IMG/VR virus record: IMGVR_UViG_3300037189_014748
Location: 1-43,563 of that record
Reading direction: 5' to 3' (one strand)
Length of the DNA: 43,563 bases
Origin: a virus
Translations under genes and position numbers: made by a program
Notes under the pieces: generated by a model
What the model was told of the DNA's origin: nothing
Database searches by the model: none
The model's input: only the letters and a program-made list of their open reading frames with translations
Shown: positions 1 through 8,461 of the stretch, in pieces
Layout of the letters: each line of letters begins with the position of its first letter
Numbering within the stretch: position 1 is the stretch's first letter

Positions 1-87
1 AGGGGAAACTTACATCGAGCTGTCAATGCACTTTTGTTACCGCAAGGAAAAAGGGGATGAGCAAGAGCAACTATACATGTATATAGA
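1..87. repeat. Terminal direct repeat, copy 1 (assembly overlap)
   Basis: Bases 1-87 are identical to 43477-43563. Both copies lie inside the same portal reading frame, which continues in phase across the join, so the repeat marks a circular assembly and is unlikely to be a physical terminal repeat. Removing one copy gives a 43,476-bp circle. An 87-base overlap is a plausible assembler k-mer length (inference). Confidence 0.9.
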
Positions 88-1192
88 AGCCGACGATATG
101 TTTATTCTTAAAAAAGAGAAACTAGAGAATGTTATTGGTGTTACCAAAGACAATTACTGGCAGACCCACTTCCCTTACAACACTTGGGCGGATGATTTGG
201 ACAGACAGGACTTTTGGACAGATGGGGTGGCAGACATAGTAAGGACTCCTAACAAGGTTCTAAACTCATGGGTTTCTCAGATGGTTGAGAATAGAACCCT
301 TAGGAACTTTGGAATGAACTACTACAACTCCGACATAGAAGGATTTGCGCCTCAAACCTATGAACCTAGACCTTTTGGATGGTATGGAATCCCAGGAGGG
401 GCAGATGGAGATATACGAAAAGTGGTTCAGAAGATTGATATACCTGATTTGTCAGAGTCCTTAGATGAGATGACCTTTGTTGTGGGGATGATTGAAAAGG
501 CTACAGGTGCCACCGCCACCCAACAGGGAGTCCAAACCGAAAGACAAGTCACTCTAGGAGAGGTTAAGTTGGCACTAGGAGAGGCTAAGGAGCGAATTAA
601 GGGCATGAGTAAGTTCTACACCCAAGCATGGAAGGAGCGAGGAACTAAGTTCTTGAAACTAATTGAGGCCTCACATGATAAGTTAGATATGGTAACCATT
701 CATAAGAAAGGTCGTAACTCAAATAATATATATACTCGAGACATTACCCCTAAAGATTGGATGACTAAGACAGGTTATACAACTCGTGTATGGTCTCAAG
801 AGGAAAAAGCCAGTAAAGATACCGCCGACTTGGAGAAAATCAATGCCGCAAAGACTAATATGCCTGATAATCCTAAAGTTGACGAGGTGTTTAAGAGAAA
901 ATTACTTGAATTTGCTGGTATGACACCTGATGAGGTCAACGAAGCGATGATATTTGAACAAGAGAAACGTGAAGCGGTCATGGCAGCTATGCAAAACCCA
1001 CAAATAGGGCCTGATGGGAGACCAGTTTTGACACCTCCAGCGGTTGATATGACCAAACCTTCAGAGCGACCTATTGGAATGGGCGTAGCGGTGCAAACAA
1101 CCGCCCCAAAAAAAGCCAAGCCGAAATCTAAAGGCAATAAAGACGTCGTTATGAAGTTGAAAAATCTAAAGTCAAAAATTAGAACATCCTAG
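2..1192 (+). CDS. Portal protein, C-terminal part (continues from 42809)
   Basis: This is the 3' part of a gene that starts at 42809 and runs through the circular join; the complete product would be 619 residues. The portal forms the dodecameric ring at one capsid vertex through which DNA is packaged and ejected. The assignment rests on position directly after the large terminase and before scaffold and capsid genes, on the usual length for a podovirus-like portal, and on a C-terminal helical stretch (GEVKLALGEAKERIKG region) of the kind seen in portal crowns. The C-terminus is rich in Pro and Lys. The stop is followed two bases later by the ATG of the next gene, so translation is probably coupled. 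No promoter lies inside this part. Confidence 0.85.
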   Translation, partial: GETYIELSMHFCYRKEKGDEQEQLYMYIEADDMFILKKEKLENVIGVTKDNYWQTHFPYNTWADDLDRQDFWTDGVADIVRTPNKVLNSWVSQMVENRTLRNFGMNYYNSDIEGFAPQTYEPRPFGWYGIPGGADGDIRKVVQKIDIPDLSESLDEMTFVVGMIEKATGATATQQGVQTERQVTLGEVKLALGEAKERIKGMSKFYTQAWKERGTKFLKLIEASHDKLDMVTIHKKGRNSNNIYTRDITPKDWMTKTGYTTRVWSQEEKASKDTADLEKINAAKTNMPDNPKVDEVFKRKLLEFAGMTPDEVNEAMIFEQEKREAVMAAMQNPQIGPDGRPVLTPPAVDMTKPSERPIGMGVAVQTTAPKKAKPKSKGNKDVVMKLKNLKSKIRTS

Positions 1193-1194
1193 CC

Positions 1195-2391
1195 ATGGCT
1201 AATGAGCAGAAAGCCATCATAGAGGAGCTAAACTCTCTCATAGACAACCTTAAAAACAGCGAGGATGTCTCCCCCGAAGAAATAGAAGACGCTATTGGCG
1301 AGATAACTGACGAGATTGCGCAAAATGAGGCTAAAAAAAAAGAAAAGGTAAGCCAAGACATTCTAATGAAGCTGGATACCTTGATAGGTGCGGTCTCTGA
1401 CAACAAAGACCTAGCTCAACAAGTATCTCAAAAGACAATTGAGGCAATCAAATCGGTAAAGATTGAATCTCCCCAAGTCAAAGTAGCTGCTCCAATTGTG
1501 ACTCCTCCTAAGATTCAAGTAAATGTTCCACAGATTAAGATTCCACCAATCAATGTTCCACAGACAGAAGTTAAATTCCCTTCCGAGATGGCTATCAAAA
1601 AGCCGTCATGGTTTGGATTATCTCCCGTAACGAGCATTTTGGAGCCAATTAAAAAAGCAATCGTTGACTTTAGCCTTCCAAGGTCAGCCACAGACGCTAT
1701 TGCCGTTAGGTTGTCAGACGGAGAAAAATTTTACAGAGCGATGGGTGGAGTGGCCCAGACAATTTCAGGGATGTTTCCTTTCAAAAAGGCGAATCTTGAT
1801 GACAGAGCGGCACTTGTTGATGATGATGGCGTTGTCCAAATAAACGCCATAGGAGGCTCTACCTCAGCCATTCAAACCGATGGGACGCAAAAAACACAGA
1901 TAGTTGACGCAGGAGGAGAGGTAGCCACAGTTACGGGTGGAAAGCTGGATGTGAACGCTACCTTAGACACAACGGGACTTGCAACTTCCGCTAAACAAGA
2001 TACTGGAAACACATCGTTATCATCAATAGACGGGAAGATTACTGCGGTCAATACAGGTGCGGTGGTAGTGAGTTCAAGCGTTCTACCAACAGGAGCAGCA
2101 ACATCAGCCAAGCAAGACAGTCAAATAACCCTAGCAACTCAACTTGAGTACCTGATTGAAACTCTACAAGAGTTGGTTCAACGCCTTGCTCCTTTGGCGG
2201 GTGCTATGAATAACACAGCCCAGTTAAGAACAGTTGTTACAGGAGCAGTTACCGCAACTGGGCCTATTACTTCAGCTCAGCACATCGCAAACACCCTGAC
2301 TCAAACAAACTCTTTAATATCCTCTCAACGCCTTGAATATAACAATCTTTTACCTACTCAAGCTAACATTAACAATGCAGTTGCAGCCTAG
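1195..2391 (+). CDS. Head-region structural protein of unknown function
   Basis: A 398-residue protein between portal and capsid genes. The first ~80 residues are acidic and predicted helical or coiled coil. Residues ~85-130 are Pro/Val/Lys-rich with repeated IxVPQ(I/T) units. A central segment (VRLSDGEKFYRAMGG to LVDDDGVVQINA) resembles the short beta modules seen in phage proteins encoded next to the portal, and the C-terminal third is Ala/Thr/Gln-rich. I do not recognise a named family. The start lies 2 nt after the portal stop, which suggests re-initiation. Its place in the packaging and head block suggests a virion or assembly protein (inference). Confidence 0.7.
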   Translation: MANEQKAIIEELNSLIDNLKNSEDVSPEEIEDAIGEITDEIAQNEAKKKEKVSQDILMKLDTLIGAVSDNKDLAQQVSQKTIEAIKSVKIESPQVKVAAPIVTPPKIQVNVPQIKIPPINVPQTEVKFPSEMAIKKPSWFGLSPVTSILEPIKKAIVDFSLPRSATDAIAVRLSDGEKFYRAMGGVAQTISGMFPFKKANLDDRAALVDDDGVVQINAIGGSTSAIQTDGTQKTQIVDAGGEVATVTGGKLDVNATLDTTGLATSAKQDTGNTSLSSIDGKITAVNTGAVVVSSSVLPTGAATSAKQDSQITLATQLEYLIETLQELVQRLAPLAGAMNNTAQLRTVVTGAVTATGPITSAQHIANTLTQTNSLISSQRLEYNNLLPTQANINNAVAA

Positions 2392-2410
2392 GAATTAGTA
2401 GGTATATAAT
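2381..2410 (+). promoter_or_regulatory. Leaderless-type late promoter for the 2416 gene
   Basis: -35 TTGCAG (2381-2386), 18-bp spacer, consensus -10 TATAAT (2405-2410). Only 5 nt separate the -10 box from the ATG at 2416, so transcription should begin at or next to the start codon. Confidence 0.7.
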
Positions 2411-2415
2411 GAATT

Positions 2416-3870
2416 ATGGCAGAAACACAGAACAACGATAGAATCTTACATAGAAAAGAATGGCAGACCATGACACCTGCTGATACCGCTACCGCAGCAG
2501 GTGCATTTATCGTGAATGACAACTCTAATCAGGCAAGATTTGCTTTATACGTTCTTTCGGCTACAGTTCATTACTTATATGACTTTGAAGAGGATGCTTG
2601 GCTTCCTATTGCATCAGGTGCTTTCTCCCCAGCCCTTACAGCGGGAGCTTGTGGAGTTTACTCGGACTGGTCGCCTACTTACACCGCAACAGGTGGCTCT
2701 TCCACAACAATTACAGTTGCACTTAATACTCATAACTTAAATAAGTTTGTTGTTGGAAAGTATGTAGAATTCTTATCGGGAACAGCCGCTAACTTAGGAT
2801 TAAGACGAGAGATTACCAACATCTCAACTACAGGTGTAGCAGGTAGTACCATTACCTTAACTATTGCAGCGGCAGCAGGGTCAGTTGCCAACAATGACAC
2901 TTTTAGAATAAACTCAGGTTCGTTCTTTGTTTTCACATCGGGTGTATTAGCTTCTTCGTTCAAAAGATTTGATATTGGAACTATGTCATGGGGTTCATTC
3001 CTCTCAATAGCTGTTCTAGCAGCCACTTGGGGAACTGATGGACGTATGGTAACTACAGGAATGTATGGAGTTTCTTACGATTCAGGGACAGCCTCAGCAG
3101 GTGCAGCTACTACATTGACTGACTCATCTAAATCATGGGCTACCGACCAATGGATTTCTTATCAAGTACGAATTACAGGCGGAACAGGGATAGGACAGGT
3201 TAGACCAATAACCGACTCTACAGGAACAGTCCTAACCGTTGCAGCTTGGACTACTCAACCCGATGCCACCTCAACCTATGTCATAGAAGGAGATGAGAAC
3301 GCAATCTACATAATGGGAAACAATACCACAACTACAGTTAAATACTCAATTTCAGGCAACACATGGGCAAACTTAGCTCCAACAGCAGCAAGAGCAGGAA
3401 ACGCTGTAGCTGGAATGACTGGAGACTTTGTTGGAGTTACAGGCGATACAAACTGGGCGGATATCACAAACATAAAAGACGGCAGATATATCTACTCCTT
3501 TAGAGGTGCTACCTCAGTTCTTGATAGACTGAATCTAAACGGTGGCACAGCAGGCGTGCCTACATGGGAGGTAGTTACCTATCAGCCATCCTTACAGACA
3601 TGGGCTACAGGTGTGGGGTCAAACTGGTCTTATGGAACTCCAAGCATTTATATCGCCAAAGAGGGTTCGGGAACAGTACCTCAAAGAATGTATAAGTACG
3701 ATGTGGTCGGAAACACAATAACTCCTGTGACCTCAGACTGGTACTTAGGAGGGGCTGCACTTTTGGGAAATAAGGTTATGGTTAAAAACCTATCCTCATC
3801 AAATATAATCAAATGGTTATATGTCCTACAATCTACTTCAACGAATCTGCGTAGGATAATGATTTATTAA
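2416..3870 (+). CDS. Predicted beta-rich head or appendage protein
   Basis: A 484-residue protein dominated by Thr, Ser, Gly and aromatic residues, with repeated blade-like units (YDFEEDAW, FDIGTMSW, YSISGNTW, LNLNGGTAGVPTW, YKYDVVGNTI). That pattern is typical of a kelch-like or beta-propeller fold. Two inserted segments (TATGGSSTTITV and SAGAATTLTDSSKSWATDQW, followed by GTGIGQVRPI) look like the small modules often found in phage appendage proteins. No catalytic motif is visible. It lies upstream of the scaffold and capsid genes under its own predicted leaderless promoter. The role as a virion surface or adhesion component is inferred from fold and location. Confidence 0.7.
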   Translation: MAETQNNDRILHRKEWQTMTPADTATAAGAFIVNDNSNQARFALYVLSATVHYLYDFEEDAWLPIASGAFSPALTAGACGVYSDWSPTYTATGGSSTTITVALNTHNLNKFVVGKYVEFLSGTAANLGLRREITNISTTGVAGSTITLTIAAAAGSVANNDTFRINSGSFFVFTSGVLASSFKRFDIGTMSWGSFLSIAVLAATWGTDGRMVTTGMYGVSYDSGTASAGAATTLTDSSKSWATDQWISYQVRITGGTGIGQVRPITDSTGTVLTVAAWTTQPDATSTYVIEGDENAIYIMGNNTTTTVKYSISGNTWANLAPTAARAGNAVAGMTGDFVGVTGDTNWADITNIKDGRYIYSFRGATSVLDRLNLNGGTAGVPTWEVVTYQPSLQTWATGVGSNWSYGTPSIYIAKEGSGTVPQRMYKYDVVGNTITPVTSDWYLGGAALLGNKVMVKNLSSSNIIKWLYVLQSTSTNLRRIMIY

Positions 3871-3874
3871 GGAT

Positions 3875-3903
3875 TTGACTTTCAATCTGAAAGCGTGTAC
3901 TGT
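3875..3903 (+). promoter_or_regulatory. Possible promoter upstream of the 3932 gene
   Basis: TTGACT (3875-3880), 17-bp spacer, TACTGT (3898-3903). It departs from the other late promoters in spacer length and in leaving about 28 nt before the ATG at 3932. A seven-codon frame (3905-3928) lies in that leader. Confidence 0.35.
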
Positions 3904-3931
3904 TATGGTGGATTACATACCAAAATAGAAT

Positions 3932-4249
3932 ATGTTTGACAAACTTCTTGAAAAATATAATTTAAAGTACGAGGATTTATCAGAAGATGAGGTCAAGACG
4001 GTCACAGGATGGGTAAACGCACTTCAGCAGGGCAATTTGTCACCAGATAAGATTAAAGACTTCGTATCTTCAATGAAATTTTCAGTTGAAAACGAGCTAT
4101 CTAAAGTTGGACACGAATCCAGACAAGACATCTACTTAAAAGCACGTTTGAGAAACCTCATGCTATTAGAAGCTATGTTGACTTCTCCTGAGAAGGCTAA
4201 AATACGCTTAGAACAGGCAATTGCAGGGATAGCTGGTAATAAGAGTTGA
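3932..4249 (+). CDS. Small helical protein, unknown function
   Basis: A 105-residue, charged and largely helical protein (pattern LLEKYNLKYEDLSEDEVKTV, then KARLRNLMLLEAMLTSPEKA). Its length, composition and position before the scaffold gene fit a small head-assembly or chaperone-like protein, but I recognise no family. The stop overlaps the -35 region of the promoter for the next gene. No Shine-Dalgarno sequence is evident before the ATG. Confidence 0.7.
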   Translation: MFDKLLEKYNLKYEDLSEDEVKTVTGWVNALQQGNLSPDKIKDFVSSMKFSVENELSKVGHESRQDIYLKARLRNLMLLEAMLTSPEKAKIRLEQAIAGIAGNKS

Positions 4250-4275
4250 CAAGAACCATTCTGTTAATGTAATCT
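4246..4275 (+). promoter_or_regulatory. Leaderless-type late promoter for the 4282 gene
   Basis: TTGACA (4246-4251), 18-bp spacer, TAATCT (4270-4275), then 6 nt to the ATG at 4282. Confidence 0.75.
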
Positions 4276-4281
4276 ATAACT

Positions 4282-4593
4282 ATGGACGAATTATCACAAG
4301 CAAAATTAGACGAAGTAGTCGCAAAAGACATTCCTGAACTCTCCGATAACGATATTGTATTCTTACAAGCACGCAGAGGGTATTTAAACAAAGAACAAAA
4401 TGTTAAATTTGCCTCAGTTTTAAAAGAAAAAGTTGAGATTGAAGTCCCAGTAGATGCAACGTACGTCTCAACTAAAGATATAAAGAAAAAAGCAGCTTCA
4501 CTAGGAATCGACCATAAGGGCAAGTCTCGTGAAGAACTAGAAGTGGCCATCTCAACAGTAGAAGGCCCAGCAGGTGCGAACAAACCAGAGTAA
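4282..4593 (+). CDS. Small head-region protein with SAP-like C-terminus
   Basis: A 103-residue protein. The segment KDIKKKAASLGIDHKGKSRE (about residues 73-92), followed by ELEVAI, resembles the short helix-extended-helix SAP/LEM-like motif that phages often place at the end of small head proteins. The N-terminal half (LSDNDIVFLQARRGYLNKEQ) is charged. It is expressed from its own predicted leaderless promoter and is followed by the scaffold gene after a 25-nt gap. A role as a head-tail joining or head-completion accessory is possible but unproven. Confidence 0.65.
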   Translation: MDELSQAKLDEVVAKDIPELSDNDIVFLQARRGYLNKEQNVKFASVLKEKVEIEVPVDATYVSTKDIKKKAASLGIDHKGKSREELEVAISTVEGPAGANKPE

Positions 4594-4618
4594 TTAAACT
4601 CCCATAGAGGGAACAATT

Positions 4619-5410
4619 ATGCCAAAACACACAAAGCCCACAGAGGCTGAACTACAAGCAGAGATAGATAAAGCTATCGTTGAAGCTGAAACCCCAGAAA
4701 CCCCAGAAACTCCCGAAGAAGAAGTTGTAGAAGAGGCGGAGGAAGAAACTCCCGAAGAAACAGAAGGTGTTGAAGAAGAAGAATCTGAAGAACCAGATGT
4801 CCCCGAAGTAGATTACAAGAAAAAGTTTGTCGAGTCTTCTCGTGAATCTATCGTCAATCATGCAAGGGCTAGAAAGTTCACAGAAGCCGTCACACAAGCG
4901 GCTGGCGTTGATGCTCCAACAGAAGAAGAACTGATGAGCGAATACAAAGACTGGGATTTGATGACGGACACCGAGAAACTCTTGGCAAGAGACGGACTTA
5001 TTAACAAAAAGAGATTTAAGATAATGGAGTCGGTAGCTCAAGAGGGTAAGAACTTAGATGAGTGGAATTCTAAAGTAGACACATTTATTGAAAACCCTGA
5101 AACCTTAGTAAGTAACCCTGAACTAGAGGGTAAGCAAGAAGAGTTTAAGTTATTTGCCAGTAAACCTACCCGAAGGGGATTAGATTTTGGAGACCTTATT
5201 CTAGCTTTTATTGGTGAAAATGCCAAGAATGTGAAACCAAAAATGAAGACATCTATGATGGAAGATGGAACTGGTGGCCCTAAAGAAACACCTAAGCCAA
5301 AGTCTGATAAAATCTCATTGGATGAGGCTAAACTACTAATGCAAACCGACTACAAAAAATATAAAGAACTCCTAAAAGACGGAAAGATTGACGTATCAGG
5401 ACTCCTCTAA
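4619..5410 (+). CDS. Predicted capsid scaffold protein
   Basis: A 263-residue protein directly before the major capsid gene. Residues ~20-65 are an extremely acidic Glu/Pro/Thr stretch (ETPETPEEEV type). The middle is helical, and the C-terminal ~40 residues are basic and helical (LDEAKLLMQTDYKKYKELLK). An acidic disordered N-terminus, helical body and basic capsid-binding tail just upstream of the coat gene is the usual plan of phage scaffold proteins. No protease motif is seen, so the scaffold may be released rather than cleaved. GAGGG nine bases before the ATG is one of the few Shine-Dalgarno-like sites here. Confidence 0.75.
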   Translation: MPKHTKPTEAELQAEIDKAIVEAETPETPETPEEEVVEEAEEETPEETEGVEEEESEEPDVPEVDYKKKFVESSRESIVNHARARKFTEAVTQAAGVDAPTEEELMSEYKDWDLMTDTEKLLARDGLINKKRFKIMESVAQEGKNLDEWNSKVDTFIENPETLVSNPELEGKQEEFKLFASKPTRRGLDFGDLILAFIGENAKNVKPKMKTSMMEDGTGGPKETPKPKSDKISLDEAKLLMQTDYKKYKELLKDGKIDVSGLL

Positions 5411-5422
5411 CTACATTATCTG

Positions 5423-5452
5423 TTGACAGCTCACATAACCTGTCTTTAGTAT
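5423..5452 (+). promoter_or_regulatory. Late promoter for the major capsid gene
   Basis: TTGACA (5423-5428), 18-bp spacer, TAGTAT (5447-5452). Unlike the other late promoters it leaves a leader of roughly 65-70 nt before the ATG at 5526, starting with a small TTACTgaAGTAA hairpin. Confidence 0.7.
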
Positions 5453-5525
5453 TATTACTGAAGTAACTCCAAACCTCCAAAAGAGACGGCCATAATCTTC
5501 AATTATTATTTTCATAATTTAAACT

Positions 5526-6635
5526 ATGGCAGCACGAGCAACAACGCTTGCGCAAGGATTCTCTCAGAAACTCTTAAAAGAGATGTATGATAGAAACATT
5601 CTTGATGCAATTGTAAACAGAGATTATGAAGGTGAAATCAATGGAGTCGGCTCCAAGATGAACATCTTAAACTTCGATAGGTTGTCAGAAAAAACCTACT
5701 CAGGCGCAGATTTATCAGTTGATTCTCTAACAGAGAATAACAGCACTCTTACAATAAGCGAGTATAAGTCGTTTTATTGGAAAGAAAAAACTCTTGATAA
5801 CTGGCTTTCCTACATCAAGAACCCACATGCAACCATCGTCTCACAAAAGGCAGACGAGAGAAGCAAAAACATGGATTCCTTCGCTTTTGGATTCTATGGG
5901 GACGTAGCAGCAGGAAACAGAGTTGGAACAGACTACACCACAGGAACCGTCACGGTTGACGCTGTAACAGGTGCAGTTACTGGTGGAGGCACGACCTTTA
6001 CCGCAGCTATGGTAGGACGTGGTTTTAAAGCCACAGGGCATAGCCGATGGTATAGGGTTAAAACTTACACCAATCCAACATCAATCGTCATTGAAGATGA
6101 CAAGGATGACGCAGCTTCAGCCTACACAGGCGGAGCAATCGGAGGAGGCTCAACTTACACGATTGAAGCAGTAACGGCCGTCTCAGTGACGACCACCAAT
6201 TTGCTTCAGAAGGTTGCAGACCTACGACAGAAATTGGATAAGGCAGAAGCCAACAGCTTAAATGCTGTCCCACAAGAGGGTAGATGGCTAATCATGCCAC
6301 CTGAGTTCTTGAACACATTGGTTCGAGCATCAGGAGTAGCACTTCATGTTCCTGAAGTCTACACAGACCTTATCAAAAAGGGTTATCAAGGTGATTTGTT
6401 AGGATTTAAGATTTTCGTAAGCAATCGCCTAACAGGGAACAACACAGACGGATACAGAGTCCTTGCAGGACATCCAAATTGGATGACTTTTGCAGAGAAA
6501 ATGTTGTCTGCTGACATCGAGGAAGACCTAATCGGTAACTTCGGTACAGCTTACAAAGATTTGTTTGTGTACGGTGCGAAGGTTGCAGATTCACGACGCT
6601 CACAAGCGGCTGAATTATTCTGCACATTTGCCTAA
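5526..6635 (+). CDS. Major capsid protein (HK97 fold)
   Basis: A 369-residue protein after the scaffold gene. The N-terminus (QGFSQKLLKEMYDRNILDAI), the segment on stress-bearing loops (SYIKNPHATIVSQKADERSKN), an inserted Thr/Gly-rich beta domain (~135-215) and a C-terminal segment with RWLIMPPEFLNTLV, GFKIFVSNRLT and FVYGAKVAD match HK97-fold coat proteins of the P22-like/podoviral type. The inserted domain is probably surface-exposed. It has a dedicated promoter with a long leader, unlike its neighbours, which may raise expression. A GC-rich hairpin follows the stop codon. Confidence 0.88.
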   Translation: MAARATTLAQGFSQKLLKEMYDRNILDAIVNRDYEGEINGVGSKMNILNFDRLSEKTYSGADLSVDSLTENNSTLTISEYKSFYWKEKTLDNWLSYIKNPHATIVSQKADERSKNMDSFAFGFYGDVAAGNRVGTDYTTGTVTVDAVTGAVTGGGTTFTAAMVGRGFKATGHSRWYRVKTYTNPTSIVIEDDKDDAASAYTGGAIGGGSTYTIEAVTAVSVTTTNLLQKVADLRQKLDKAEANSLNAVPQEGRWLIMPPEFLNTLVRASGVALHVPEVYTDLIKKGYQGDLLGFKIFVSNRLTGNNTDGYRVLAGHPNWMTFAEKMLSADIEEDLIGNFGTAYKDLFVYGAKVADSRRSQAAELFCTFA

Positions 6636-6653
6636 AGCAAATTGAACTAGAAA

Positions 6654-6677
6654 CCCTGCTGGGGAAACTCAGCAGGG
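6654..6677 (+). terminator. Strong hairpin after the capsid gene
   Basis: Perfect 8-bp stem CCCTGCTG/CAGCAGGG with an 8-nt loop, 18 bases after the capsid stop. There is no T-tract, so it may stabilise or process the capsid mRNA end rather than terminate fully. The next ATG is 22 nt downstream. Confidence 0.55.
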
Positions 6678-6698
6678 GGACTGGGAAAGAGAAAATAT

Positions 6699-7622
6699 AT
6701 GAGCAATTTCAAACTAATAGAACAACTATCGACAGCAACTCAAAAAGAGATTACTCGTATATTGGCCCTTTCCGCTGCTTCACGCACAGCTTCAGAACAA
6801 GCATTTTTAGACGCTAGAATTCCTTACCAGTACAATCGTGTCATCAGATACGATAGAGGAGTTTCAACGCCTCAGAATCCACTTCCTGATTCAACATCAG
6901 CTCTTATCACAGAAGCTGAAGGAAATATCGTCCCAGATGGAGATTCAGGATTTAAGCCAGGAGCTAGATTCTATGACCTTGATAAGTCAGGTGCTAATGT
7001 ATATGTAAACGTCGGAACCTCAACGTCAGCTCAATGGCTATTAGAAGGCGGAGCAATCGGTTCAGTCTCAGCATCTCTATCGGTCTCACTTTCCCCATCA
7101 TCAACGCCATCAACCTCAGTTTCACGCTCTGTATCTCCTTCTCCATCACTTTCAATCTCGCTATCCCCATCTGTGTCAATTTCAAGCAGCCCATCTCTTT
7201 CACCATCTTTAAGCGCATCGGTTACACCATCGGTATCGGTATCCCGAAGCCCATCTTTATCGGCTTCTCTCTCTGCGTCGCTTACACCATCAACAAGCGT
7301 TTCCCTATCAATTTCTCTAACGCCATCAACCTCTGCCTCTAAATCAGACTCTCCATCAGCGTCTATTTCTCCATCACCATCACAAACGCCGTCGTCCTCA
7401 GTGTCTCTAAGCCCATCCACGTCGCCATCGCTATCTGGTTCGTTGTCACCATCACTATCGGGTTCGTTAAGCCCGTCATTATCTGGCTCATTAAGCCCAT
7501 CTTTATCCCCATCAGCAACCGCTTCCCCATCAGTCAGCGCATCCAGCTCGGCATCCCTCTCAACGTCACCATCATTAAGTACGTCTGCTTCAGACTCTCC
7601 TTCCCCATCATTCCCATTCTAA
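6699..7622 (+). CDS. Capsid-adjacent protein with C-terminal Ser/Pro-rich tract
   Basis: A 307-residue protein. Residues 1-121 form an ordinary domain (helical start, then GFKPGARFYDLDKSGANVYV) resembling small capsid-associated proteins. Residues ~122-307 are almost entirely Ser, Pro, Leu, Val, Ile, Ala and Thr in the pattern SPSxSxSxSPS, with a few SGSLSPSL repeats. Position after the coat gene suggests a decoration or head-fibre protein whose extended tail could project from the capsid. The tract uses mainly TCN Ser codons, and the codons vary from repeat to repeat, so the pattern is conserved at protein level. It may be a target for O-glycosylation (inference). The start is preceded by GGGAAAGAG, a weak ribosome site. 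Confidence 0.75.
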   Translation: MSNFKLIEQLSTATQKEITRILALSAASRTASEQAFLDARIPYQYNRVIRYDRGVSTPQNPLPDSTSALITEAEGNIVPDGDSGFKPGARFYDLDKSGANVYVNVGTSTSAQWLLEGGAIGSVSASLSVSLSPSSTPSTSVSRSVSPSPSLSISLSPSVSISSSPSLSPSLSASVTPSVSVSRSPSLSASLSASLTPSTSVSLSISLTPSTSASKSDSPSASISPSPSQTPSSSVSLSPSTSPSLSGSLSPSLSGSLSPSLSGSLSPSLSPSATASPSVSASSSASLSTSPSLSTSASDSPSPSFPF

Positions 7623-7623
7623 T

Positions 7624-7653
7624 TTGACATTTACCCCTTATTTAGTGTAGTCT
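7624..7653 (+). promoter_or_regulatory. Leaderless-type promoter of the sugar-modification island
   Basis: TTGACA (7624-7629), 18-bp spacer, TAGTCT (7648-7653), then 7 nt to the ATG at 7661. Confidence 0.75.
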
Positions 7654-7660
7654 GTTATGT

Positions 7661-8461
7661 ATGGTCTCCATAATCATACCTTCAAGAAAAGAACCCTACC
7701 TTAGTAAAACCATAAAAGACCTCCTCGTAAAAGCTAAAGGTGAAATTGAAATTATAGCCATTCTTGATGGTTACTGGGAAAAGGCAGAGGACATAGTTAT
7801 TGACCCAAGAGTCAATTATCTTCACTTCGCAACGTCAAAAGGAATGAGAGCTTGCATAAATGCAGGAGTATTACTTGCCAAAGGTGAATATATCTTAAAA
7901 ACAGACGCACATTGTTTATTTGCTAAAGGTTTTGATGAGCAACTGGTCAAGGACTGTGAGAAACATGATGTAATCGTGCCTCGTAGGTATAGATTAGACC
8001 CTGAGAAGTGGGAAGTCATTGAAGATGGAAGACCACCTGTAGATTATGAGTACCTAGACCCTGTTGATTTACATGGTGTCAGATGGGAAGAAAAAGCAAT
8101 AGAGAGAAAAGACGTAATGATTGACGAGATTGTTTCAGCACAAGGAAGTTGTTGGTTTACTCCTAAAAAACATTTTGAGTCCGTAGAAGGACTAGATGAA
8201 GACTCCTATGGTAAATTCTTCCTAGAATTTCAGGAAATATCCTTTAAGACATGGCTCTCAGGTGGTAGAGTTCTGGTTAATAAAAATACCTCATACGCCC
8301 ATTGGCACAAGACCGATGGTAGAGGGTATAGTCTGGACAATGATAGAGAAAAAGCTGTAGAGTTTATGCAAAAGTGGAGAGATGATAAAGCATGGTCGAA
8401 GCAAGAATTGAAATTTGAGTCTCTTATTAAAAAGTTTTCAGATATGCCAGGATGGGAATAA
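7661..8461 (+). CDS. Family-2-like glycosyltransferase (GT-A fold)
   Basis: A 266-residue protein opening with VSIIIPSRKEPYLSKTIKDL and IIAILDG, the standard nucleotide-binding start of GT2 enzymes. It is followed by GMRACINAGVLLAKGEYIL and K-T-D-A-H-C, which occupies the place of the DxD metal/sugar-nucleotide motif. A later GSCWFTPKKHF / ED..GKFF.EF region fits the acceptor side. It is predicted to transfer a sugar from an NDP-sugar. It starts the cargo island from its own promoter, and its end overlaps the next ATG by 10 nt. The N-terminal half of the 12388 gene is a paralogue with the same K-x-DAHC motif. Acceptor unknown. Confidence 0.85.
   Translation: MVSIIIPSRKEPYLSKTIKDLLVKAKGEIEIIAILDGYWEKAEDIVIDPRVNYLHFATSKGMRACINAGVLLAKGEYILKTDAHCLFAKGFDEQLVKDCEKHDVIVPRRYRLDPEKWEVIEDGRPPVDYEYLDPVDLHGVRWEEKAIERKDVMIDEIVSAQGSCWFTPKKHFESVEGLDEDSYGKFFLEFQEISFKTWLSGGRVLVNKNTSYAHWHKTDGRGYSLDNDREKAVEFMQKWRDDKAWSKQELKFESLIKKFSDMPGWE

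Noticed and set aside
1-87. True direct terminal repeat of a packaged linear genome
   Set aside because: The repeat lies inside an essential gene that reads through the join, and it is shorter than usual packaged repeats. Assembler overlap explains it.
796-1137. Minus-strand frame of 113 codons within the portal gene
   Set aside because: Shadow of the portal frame; no promoter, and the neighbouring genes are all rightward.
4652-5041. 129-codon minus-strand frame opposite the scaffold gene
   Set aside because: It is Phe-rich because it is the antisense of Glu codons in the scaffold's acidic stretch; no start context, and opposite a well-supported gene.
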